Of a DNA stretch of 64,000 nucleotides, positions 42,476 to 54,400 are shown piece by piece. The position numbers and the translations under genes are program-made. Each line of letters opens with the position of its first letter. Within the stretch, counting starts at the first letter, position 1. The DNA is from Arbacia lixula (lineage: Eukaryota; Echinodermata; Echinoidea; Arbacioida; Arbaciidae): contig OZ022576.1 in the NCBI GenBank assembly GCA_963669155.1, forward strand, positions 28,673,938-28,737,937, given 5' to 3'. Under the pieces are notes generated by a model that was not told the DNA's origin, made no database searches, and saw nothing but the letters and a program-made list of their open reading frames with translations.

Positions 42476-45400
42476 GTATCTGCCACTCAATGTCTCTCAC
42501 ACTGTCTCTCAGTGTCTCTGCCTCTCTCTTAACTTCATTAATCCATGCCAATCATTCATCAAAACAATACCACTATATTTGGTTTGGGGTTGGCTTGTAG
42601 AACATAATAGTACCAATAAATGGTATACTACTGCCACAATTGAATGCTGAGCTTCATACCTGAATGCTTCACTGGAGAGCTTAATGACTTTCTTGGCTGG
42701 CATGGCGTCATGGGTGGCCCTCTCTTCATCCTGTGGAAAATAAACAATCAAGGAGTAGAGTTAACAACAATCCAGCTGTTCATATTGCATAGTTTAAACC
42801 ACCTTATAGCCCTCACTTCATGTAAGTCTCAAAGGCATGCCATTTAATGTCTTCTGGTACCAGGAATATGCATAACACATATTAGTCCAGCAGTAGTTTG
42901 TCTGTATTATAGAATGGGTGTCAGAATCTCTGCAATCTGATTGGTTAATTACCCGTAATTGCCGAGTAATTTTTTTTTACTGGCAGCACGCAATATCAAC
43001 ACGATATCAACACGATATCGCGATACCGAGAATTAATATGATCGATACCAACGTTGCTTACGCTAATGGCGGCACCCACGAATCACGAGAAACTCCGATA
43101 AAGTGAGATGAAGAATTGAAACAAATTTTGGACGATTCAGACGCTTTCAGTAAGTACAAATTTTCAGTAAGTACAGTAAGTTCAGTAAGTACATTTAAAC
43201 GCTTTTCAGAGGTGAAACACGGACATTTAGAAAATATTTCGAACGGAGAAATGGACAAACTCATGACTGAATTCTACGCTGTCGCAGCACTGTGAGACGT
43301 TGCTGCGGTGATTTGCCCACTAACGTGCATTGCGAATACGTTCATTTTGGGCACTCAATGCCACCCTGGACATTCGCAGTAAATCTGTCTTTTCTGATAT
43401 GACTACGTCGTTTAAATGATTGTTATCAAATAAAAGCGTGATGAACTTGGTAGTTCTATACATGCAGACTCTATTTCTCCACCTGACATGGTCTATGGAG
43501 AAAATCATCTCATATTTTAGCTGTGTTATTTGGACACTTCTCTGTGTGAAAAGTCAATAATTTTTAGTCTTGGCAGATTTTGATGATTCCAATCATTGAT
43601 GATCATTGATGATGAAGATGGATCTCTGCAATCTGATTGGTCAATAACCATGCATCCGGTAATTACCGGATGCATGATTTTTCCATGCATCCGGTAAATG
43701 AGGTTGACAGAGATTTTACCCTTTTTTATTAGATTTTGGCGCCCATTCTATAAAACAGATGATGCACAGGTTTATTTCGTGGGTCAGTAGGATTGTGTAC
43801 ACGCGGTAGCTCTGAATTTTGCCCGAAACCCACTCGGCTTCGCCTCGTGGGTTCAGGCAATTCAGAGCTACCATGTGTACACAATTCCTATTATAGAATG
43901 GGTGTCAGAATCTCTGCAATCTGATTGGTTAATTACCCGTAATTTACCATGCATTGTTTTTTACTGGCAGCACGCGATATCAAGACGATATCGCGATACC
44001 GAGAATTAATATGATCGATATCGAGATTTAGTATGATCGATACCGATATTGTTTACCGTAAATGGCGGCACCCACGAAACTCGAGAAGCTTCGGTAAAGT
44101 TAGGTGAAGAAGTGAAACAGATTTTGGACGATTCAGACGTTGCCAGTAAGTATAAATTTATCCCACAGCATCGAACACTCATTTTCTATATTCAAACGCT
44201 CTGCAGGAGTGAAACACGTAAATTTGGAAGTAATATCTAACGGAGAAGTGGACAAACTCGGGTCTGAATTCTACGTTGTCGCAGCACTGTAAGAGTGTGT
44301 GCTGCGGTGAGTTGCCTACTAGAGCATTGTACACTGTACATTACGAATACGTTCGTTTGGGCACTCGACGCCACTCTGGACAATCGCAGTAAATTGCAGT
44401 TAATCTGTCTTTCCTGATATGAAGTGGTTGTTATCAAATCAAAGCTTGATGAACTTGGTAGTTCTAAACATAAAGACTCTATTTGTCCACTTGACATGGT
44501 GTATGGAGAAAATCATGTCATATTTTTAGCTGTGTTATTTGGACACTTGTCAACATGAAAGAAGACAACAATTTTAGTCTTGACAGATTTTCCAATCATT
44601 GATGATGATTGATGATGAAGATGGATCTCTGCAATCTGATTGGTCAATCACAGCCATGCGTCGGTAATTCTGGCCATGCATCGGTAATTACCGACGCATG
44701 GCTAGCCATGCATCCGGTAAATACTGACGCATGGCTAGCCATGCATCCGGTAAATTATGTTAATGGAGATTTTACCCTTTTTTATCAGATTTTGGGGCCC
44801 ATTCTATAAAACAGATGATGCACAGGTTTATTTCGTGGGTCAGTAGGATTGTGTACACTCGTTACCTCTGAATTTTGCCCGAAACCCACTCGGCTTCGCC
44901 TCGTGGGTTCAGGCAATTCAGAGGTAACTTGTGTACACAATTCCTACCGACCCACTCAAACCTGTGCATCATTTGTATACTGACCCACTCAAACCTGTGC
45001 ATCATTTGTATACTAGCACATAAAAGGTCAATATGGACAGCACATTTATTCCATAGGGAGTGCAACAGCCAGATTAAAAACCTCTTTCTAGGGCTCTTTA
45101 CTTGAGTTCATTCTAAACTGTGACACTGTATCATAACCAATATAAATCCAAACCTCTAGTAAACTAACATGTTCATGGTTACTTTAACACATCAAAAAAA
45201 CATACAACAACACTGCAAAATTCCATTGAAAGTTTTACAAGTGTTCATATATATGCAATAGAAAAATGGAATGTGTCTTTATCCAAATTTATCCAAACTC
45301 ACAGCAGAACCAGTTGCTCCATTCAGGTAGAAAGCAGCTAAAAAATACATAGGAGCAGCTGTCTGTTTTTATTGTTTCTTCATTCTCGGAACGTGGTGGG

Positions 45401-48400
45401 ATTTGGGATTTGGGATTTTTTTTTTTTTTACAACCACATGGATTGTTCTTGTTATTTGAGCCAGTAATACAAGACATATTGGGATTGTGTGTCTGGGTGA
45501 GATAGGCGAGTACTACTTGGTAGAATCTAGGTAGAATTTACTAAATAAATATCAGGCCTGCTATTTAACAGTATGCAAAGCTGGAAGCTCCAAAAAAAAA
45601 AAACAGGAAAGAATTAGGAAAAGAGCCCTGGAAAAATAATTCCTAGTATAAAGAAAAAAAAATAAGTGATAGTGTGTTACTATCATTTGGTAGATGCATG
45701 TTTATTTGAAATAAGAAGTATAAATACATGAAGAAATGAATCAAATATAAATAATTATGCTTTGATAAATAATTAAGCACACACACAAATTCATTTCACA
45801 TACATTGTGAAAGGATGGTACTAACATCTACAAATTTAGCTCTCCTGTGAGAAATACATTAGTGTAACAAATGCAATAGAAATTACCTTACATTTCTTTA
45901 ATCTATAAATATAAATATGCATTTGATAAAAAAAATATGTAAGGTGTTTAACATCATTTCATGAATTTTCATTAACTCTCTTCAAATAATTGGAATGATT
46001 ATCTAGAGTAAGCTAATGTGATTTCCAAGGTATGGTAATGGAAGGGTTAAGGCATAAGATCAGACAGAGAATGTTCTAGAAACCTGCTCACCACATCAAA
46101 GTAAGAAGCCTGAGGCTGGTAGTTGTTCTTGTCTGGTGTGAGCAGGTAGTGGATAGAAGCCATCATCACCTTACGCATCTCATTAATAGCCGTCAGCATC
46201 CTGCACAACACAACAACACAGGTGTGGTGACAATAATCCACTTTTTTAAAACATTTTGTGACAGATAAAATGCTGCTCTATGGGATTTATGTGCATTGAT
46301 GGTAAAATAATCTATGTGTTGAGCGTTAAAGGTGAATGTATTCACAACTTTCCCCATAGCTGCATAGTTATGCAGTCGCATGTACCAAGTGATGTCGCAT
46401 GTACCAAGTTTCAAAGGGTGAAATGCACTCTTAATCTATCTAATCTAAGTTTCATCATTATCTTGGCATCTGCATCTGACCTGCTTTTTATCACAAATTC
46501 TTGTTCTTTACAGCCCTAGGGTTTCATAACAGCATGACTCCCACAGAGAATCTCAATAAACCTTACGTGGACGTGTTTCATAACCACAAATAATTCTGCT
46601 CATACTGATGTAAGTAAGCGTGGTCTCCAGAAAATCTTTTAATGTGTGGGTAAGAATGTTACATTTTCTTGTTTATCTGCACTGGAGGCGTGGTGCACAA
46701 CTTGGAAATGCATGGCTCGAAGAAAGATCAACAATGAGAATAATAACAGGTGGAGCAGTCAATTAACACGCAGCTCATGAAACCCAACACATGGTGTTTG
46801 CACCGCATGTTTTCTACACTGAGGACCCACATGACTGAAGTTGACGTCTGACCTGTTGCCGTAGTCAACCACCACATGGTCCTTGGCGGTGCCAGTGATG
46901 CCGTCGTGGTGCTGGAACAGGCCCAGCTGGCGGCGTGCGTTGGTCAGCATGCCCACCAGGCTCTCGGCAGGGAAGCTGGTGAGGCCACGCTGCTTGGCCG
47001 CCACGTTGGTGTATGTGTACAGGATTTCAGCACCCCTGCAAGATAAGATTTATACTTTAACTTTGATGGTTACAAAAACAGTGATTATATATTATGAAGT
47101 CACAATTTCCTCCAGTCTGTGGAAGTCTATAGGAACAAAGTAGTTCCACATGATTGGACTAACTGACCTCAGCTTCAAATTTTCCTTGTATTCAATGGGG
47201 CTCTTTTCAATTTTGTCCCATCCCCCTTTCCCTGTCATTCATACCAATCACAATGAAATCCTTCTTTGGGGTGTCACTTGCTATTCAAGCCAATGTATTT
47301 TTAGCTGTCAAATCTATGGGAATGGATGGCTTCATGTGATTCAACTATTCATAATATTTTGTCTCGCAGTGAAGTAGTTACCTCTGTCACCGTTCCATAT
47401 TAGCACCAGTTTTGTAAGCGCACACAAACCTAATGGAGACCTTTTGGCCCATATGTACATGAATTCAAATTAACCATGGTCTAAACCAACCATAGCAATA
47501 CATGTGAGTTCAGCACCCTATGCCAAACGTGCTCATTCATCATTTAAACTTTTTTTAAGTGTACATGCTGAATCAAGCACACTTATGCACTTCTATGCCG
47601 TGAAATCTGCATAAACCGTGGTCTACATTTTAACTTCTTGATGACTTTGTGCCGTTTTGTCTTGCCCTCCAGAAGGGGGTTAGGTCAGCGACTGACCTGA
47701 GATGGCCCTCGAGCACACGGTCCATGTTCTTGTAGAAGGGCCTGGAGGTGAAGTAGCCGCTCCAGTAGTGGTCATCCCGGTCAGTGTAGGTGAAGAAGTC
47801 TCCACTGAGAGAAGGGAAGCCCGCTGGCTGCTGCCCCACCTTAGTCTTGGTCTCCTGCCACAGGGTGTTGAAGTAGGAGCTCAGGGTGCCAAACTTTGCC
47901 TGGGGGAAGGAGGGTTTTTTTTTTTGGGGGGGGGGGAACGATAAGTACAACTTCATAATTACCTGATCTCTCCAATGATCAAAAGCATGCAACATCACTT
48001 TGTCTGAGGAAAAGGAAGGCATGTACAATTTTTAGTACTTGACCTTTAACCTCAATCCCACCCGGTTCTTTACTTGTACGTACCAGTCCATTATTCTCAC
48101 CCTTGTAGCACACTTGTAGCATGATTACAGCCCATAATCATCACCTCTCCTACCCCTTACCTTTAACTCCCGCCCCGTTCCTTACCTCTACATGCCAGTC
48201 CTTCCTGCTGTTCATGTAGTCAAAGAGCTTCATGTAGTTCTTGTACTGGTGGTCCCACTCCTCTGGCTTATCGTACCTGAAGTCATCCCCTAGCTGCACC
48301 AGGACAACGTTGCTCTTGTACAGGCTGGACTTCTTCCTGTACTGGTCCAGTAGCACCTCGGCCCTAGAGTGATTGACAAGAGTGTCATGAGTGATTCATA

Positions 48401-51400
48401 TGCACAAAGGATTCATATTCTTCTACTGCTTTTTCTTCAGCTCTTTTTTTTTTTTTGGTTGTTCTTAGTGCTCTTTCTTCTTTTTCCTGGTTTTGTTCCC
48501 TTCTTTATTTTCTTCTGCTCTCTTTTCTTAAATTATCTCATCCATCCTTGTACCTCCTCCTCCTCCTCTTCTTCCTCCCCCTCCTCCATGCTTTTTTCTT
48601 ATTCTTCTTCACCTCCATTTCCATTGGGAAAATCATCCTTCTGCCTTCTTTTCTGCATATTTTGTTATTCTTACTTCTCTTTCTCATAGTTTCGTACCTT
48701 TCTTCTGCTCTCCTACCCCTTCTTACTTTCCCTCTTCCCTCATTGTGCCTCCTCCTTTTCCCCTTCCTCCCCTATTCTTCTCTCATCACGATTGCTAGCT
48801 AAATAGGTGCAGTGCGTCTTGTCAGTGTACTCGTACCATGCGTTATGACTTTTCTGACTTATTTTGTATTATTTTGTATTATTTTGTAGGCCATTGTTTT
48901 GGGTCCTGGGATATGGGCCCACGAAATTAAGTGCTCGCAAAAAATGGTCGGTGTCGTCGTAAATACATGAAAATATCACTGTGCAAAATATACTTCGTTT
49001 GCAGTGTTCATCAATTAACCATAATCCACAAGACTCACTTGCTAGCCACGTTCATGTCTGTAATGGGAACGGGAGCGATCTTCCAGGGACAGTTAACCCT
49101 CTGACCAGGCAGTCGCTTGAAGTCGTACTGACAGCAGATCTTGGGATCTGGCCCACAGGAATGAGGAACGTCGTAGCTGTAGAACGGCATCATGTGACAG
49201 AACATGTCTGTGCTCGATCCATGATCTACAGAAAGGCAGTGGCATACAATAATAAAAGAAATCATGTGGAGTGGCTGGAAGTGACAATGAAAATGCAACA
49301 CATCAGTAAGAAAGTATACATCTGCATCCAGCTTCTGGATTTTACACGGTTAAATTATGCCTCATTTGCATGGAGTTGCATATCACATTATCAAAAAGAG
49401 CAAACATAAATACCTGCCCAACCCTTTCAACAATGAAACAAACAATTGTGCATGAAATGCTAACATGCTAACAGATCATGCACACACAATTACAGTATTG
49501 TGTGTTTAAGTATGCACACAAGGATGTTGTACCATTTCAGAGAAACAGATGGAAATCCCTCAAAAACTGAGGCAGAAGAAACCTAGCAAATTGTTGACTG
49601 ATAGACAAGTCTAGACATAATCGGCAGATAGAGATATTCAATCTACACTGCATACATTGTATGTCAATATCATTAAGTGTGTTGGCCAGATCAGCTAACA
49701 TGTGTAAAATTTATGTCAAGCTAGTTCTGTTGCATGGCAGATAAAATGACAAATCAATCATAATTGATTCATCTAAACACAACTATATTTTAGTGAAAAG
49801 GTTTTCTGGGGTAATTTCAATTCACAAAGAAATTTTAGGATTACAGGATTACAGGATTAATTACAGGATGGAGCACGCTATCCTTACTACTGGGTGTATG
49901 CCTAAAATTTCTTTGTAAATTGAAATTACCCCAGAAAACCTTTTCACTAAAATTGTCCCTGCGGCGGACTACTCATGAATATTAATGAGTCTAATGAAAT
50001 GAGACTCTTTCGGGTATTTGTTTCCATGTTGTCGTGTCTTGACCCGTGAACTAGAAATAGCTTGCGTGGTTAAGTCGCTGCCCGGTAAGCAGTAGACTGC
50101 AGGTTCAAATCCCGTCTGGTTCCAAGATTTTTGTCTGACTTGTTTTTCGTTCAATTACAGGATGGAGCACGCTATCCTTACTACTGGGTGTATGCCTAAA
50201 ATTTCTTTGTAAAACAACTATATTTGTTCCTCCCATAAGTAGGTGAAAAGTAGCAGGTGTTACTGACTGTGGGTTGGAGCTTTCAATTGAGACCCCACTC
50301 ATGCTGTAATAAATGAGCCTTTGTGGGAACTGTTAAGCACAACACAACTCAGTACTCATCTTTGTACAAGACAAAAGATGAGAATAAGAATAAAATAGAA
50401 AAAAAAAAAAAAGGAAGAACAAATATAACTGTGTGGCTAACACATATTGACCACCAGACTATAAAATTGTATATGGGGCACGAACATAATCCGTTTACCT
50501 TACCTTTAAACAAATAAGCGCCCCCCCCCCCCCCACACACACACACATATACACACAGACAAATGACACACAATCTAAATGTACCTTTCTTCCTTAATGT
50601 TAACACTCTTCCAATTTGTTAACCTTTTCAAACTTTCACTTTAATTGTATATGTTTTTCTTTTTCATAGTAAGTTTCTACATTTAAACGATATTGCAAAT
50701 TCTATTTCTATGTTGACTATTCATCATTGATGCCAATGACATGTTTGAGAAGAGAATGTGACCTCTTTCTTTGGCCAATGAATTAAAGCAGAATGGGGTG
50801 TATGCATCGTTGATGGCATAGAGGATTAATAAAACGTTCTTTTGAAACAATTTGGAGATTTCCCTGTTTTAGTAAGCGTTCGCTAACGAGGGCCCTGTCT
50901 TATCAACCAATGTGATGGATCACAACTTGATTTGTGATTGATATCAATCGTAACTCTACACATTAAAGATGGGAGATTGGACGTTCAATTGATCAACATC
51001 AATTGCAACTCTTTCCGAGACGGGGCCCTGTTAGCTTATAGGAGCTTAATCAAATGAGCTGCTGCAGCGAGCTCTGCATGCCACTCACCCCAGTTCTGCC
51101 TCCACATGAACTCAAGCGTCTTCTCCTGAGCGAAGTACTTCTTGATAGCATAGTGAACCCTCTGGATGACCATGGCGTCAAAGCCCATCCGCTGCAGTAG
51201 GTAGGCCATGGTGGGTGACATCCCGAACGGGTCAATTGCCCAACCGCTCTTGGGCTTTACACCTGGATATTCAAGTGAAAAGGAGTGAGCATTTAGATTC
51301 TAAATTAAAAACATGCACTCTCTGGAGGATCATGGTGTCAAATCCCATTCACCAGGGTGGGAGACGTCCCAAAAGGGTCGATCGCCCAAGTCTTCTTGGG

Positions 51401-54400
51401 CTTTGCACCTGGATATCAATGCGAGAAAGAGTGAACATTTAGATGCTGAAATAAAACTATGCACTCTATGAATGATCATGGCATAATAGCCCATCTACCA
51501 TGGTGGAAGGCATCGCAAACAGGCTGATCACCCAACTCTTCTTAAGCTTTTCATCTGCATATTAAAATGAGAAAAAGTGAGCATTTAAATGCTACAATAA
51601 AACCATATAATCTCTGAATGATCATGGCATAAAAGCCCATCTACCATAATGGGAGACATTCCGAAGAGGTCGATCACACAGTCTCTCTGCATATTCAAGT
51701 AAGAAAGAGGGTGCATTTAAATGCTACAATAAAACCATGCATAGGAGATGGAGGAGATCTACAAAATGATATAAAGTGAAAGACCAATTGGCATACATCA
51801 ATAAGAACATTATACAATGTTGAAAATTACCATCAGAGGTAACTTTTTGGACTGTACAATACAGCACTTGGGTAATCATTTGTTGTTGTTTATGTTCTTT
51901 ACTGAATATTACTTTATTTAATAACTTTGTCAAAGTTGTGATGGGTCTTTCTTAAGTATATGACCACACTGACCTGGTAAGAATGCGTCCAGCCATTCGT
52001 GACCTTCTATGAGCTGGTCCACCATGGCAAAGTAGTTGCCATTGGCCTCATCCGTCATGACCCAGCCACCAGTCACGATCTCCAAACGACCACTCTCTAT
52101 CAGCCTAGGAGTGAAAGGACAAATGATTGGATAGATTAAAATGACTGCTTGACTAACTGATTAATTGATCAATTAATAAACTTCCTAAGTGACTGGCTGA
52201 TTGCTGGTAAATATTTGCTTTGGTATTATTTGTTATAACCCAGCCTCATGTCACTATCTCAAGAGGATATCTGATTCAACAAATAATCAATTGCTGATTT
52301 TGATTCAATGGCTTTTGTGACTGACTTATTGATTATTTGGTTGATTAACTCTCTACACACAATTGGTGCATTATTTCATGAGCAATACATGCAAGTCCCA
52401 TAAAGAAGAATGTAGTCTGGGTTACAAGAAATCAATTTATATGAATTCTTTTATTCATGTGATCTGTTGATTTATGGGCTGATTGATTAATTGATTTACT
52501 ATTCAACATATGGATTAAATAAAAAAAAACATCACTTTACAAAATGTAATCAAACTTACATTTTTGTAAGTAATAAGTTTTTACCCTACTTCATCAGCCT
52601 TTGGTCATAGAGCTGCTCTACATTGTTCAGCACAAAGGCCCTTCACCCATAGTCTGCCTTAACATCACTCTGTATCTCCCACTCTCTACCAACAACCCTG
52701 AGGGCAGAGTGTGCAGCGATTACCACCAGGTTGTTTACACGTCAGGGACAGTTTGACGCCCAGCGCTTCAACATCAAGTAATAACCCAATTGCTCCATGG
52801 CTAAATCTAATCAGAATCGATGCTCTCTGCTTGGCCTGCACAGGCACATGACTGCGCATATTGGTGAGAGAGAGGGAAAGAGAGTGAGAGGTGGAGGGGA
52901 TTGTATATATCTGGCAGTTAAAAGGATTTCACTGTGCACTGTTAATCTTGGTGGCAGCTAGATGTAAAGTGTAAGCTTGTTAAAGTTTTCATTTCTTCAT
53001 GAATACCCCTTGTTTGTTTATTTAAAGGGCCCCTGTCATCAAAATGTATGTTGACTTCTATTGATGCAACTTAATATGTATATAATAAAATCACTAACTG
53101 TTCAATGGAAATATGTTTCCTTTATTTTAAAATAATTTTTCTATATTTTTTCTCAGCACTGATAAGCCCCGCCTTCAAAATATCCTCCAACTCAAGATTC
53201 CCCCTGTGACATCATCAGAGGTAGAAATTAGCAGGATAATAGACATAATTTACGCACAAACTAAACATTGTAATGACTACCTGCAAGTGCTTATAATAGC
53301 TTCACATAGCTAGCACATTTCTGACATTAGAAAACAATGAATCCCACATGAAAGGTTGCTAGATGGTATTGTGTGAAGACATGTGATGCTCTTGTGGGCA
53401 GGTGGAGGTAGTCATTGCAATGTTTAATTTGTGCATGAATTCTGCTTATTATCCTGCTAATTTCTACCTTTGATGATGTCACAGGGGGAATCTTGAGTTG
53501 GAGGATGTTTTGGAGGCGGGGCTTATCAGTGCTGAGAAAAAAAACAGAAAAAATATTTTAAAATATAGGACACATATTTCCAATGAACAGTTAGTGATTT
53601 TGTTCTGTACATATTACGTTTCATCAACACAAGTCAACATACATTTTGATGACAGGGGACCTTTAATGTTTAGATATTGCCAATAACCATAAAACCTGTA
53701 TCAATTTGTTGGTATAGATGTAGAGAAAAGAGTTAGAGGCACAAATGAGAAGGATGCTAGACTTACTTCTTGACAGTTTGTTTCTGGTTGTAGTCTGCTC
53801 GCTCCCACCACATGGACAGGTAGGAGATCTCAGCCCAGATGAAGGTCATGTGAGGATACTCCTCCATCTTACGCACCATGGTGTCAAGGATCTTGGACGT
53901 CTGGTCAGTGAAGTACTTGGTCAGGGTCTTGATCCAGCCTGGTGGGTGGGAGTTGAAGGGAGGGTGGGGGTTGTGGGGAGGGTAGGGGTTGTGGGGAGGA
54001 TGGGGGTTGTGGGGACGGTGGGAGTTGTAGGGAGGGTGAGGGTTGTGGGGAGGGTAGGGGTTGTGGGGAGGGTGGGGGTTGTGGGGATGGTGGGGGTTGT
54101 GGGGAGGATGGGGGTTGTGGGGACGGTGGGAGTTGTAGGGAGGGTGAGGGTTGTGGGGAGGGTGGGGTTTGTGGGGAGAGTGGGGGATGTGGGGAGGGTG
54201 GGGTTGTGGAGATGGTGGGGGATGTGTTTAGGATGGGGGAGTTGTGGTGTAGTGGCAGGGAGAGGGGGTGACAATGGGCAGATGGGGCGAGGGATAGAGG
54301 GTCATGTTGAAGTGGCCAAGGAAAGTGGAAGAAGAGATGGGGTAGAGGGAGTGGTGGGGAAAGGGGGTTAGGGTAAAGGGAAGCAAGGGACAGAGAGGGT

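Noticed and set aside
50058-50124. Functional threonine tRNA gene
   Set aside because: No complete acceptor stem, imperfect T stem, and it continues into a dispersed SINE tail.
53745-54371. 208-aa plus-strand frame rich in VGVVGRV and the opposite proline/threonine frame
   Set aside because: Both are translations of the G-rich minisatellite.
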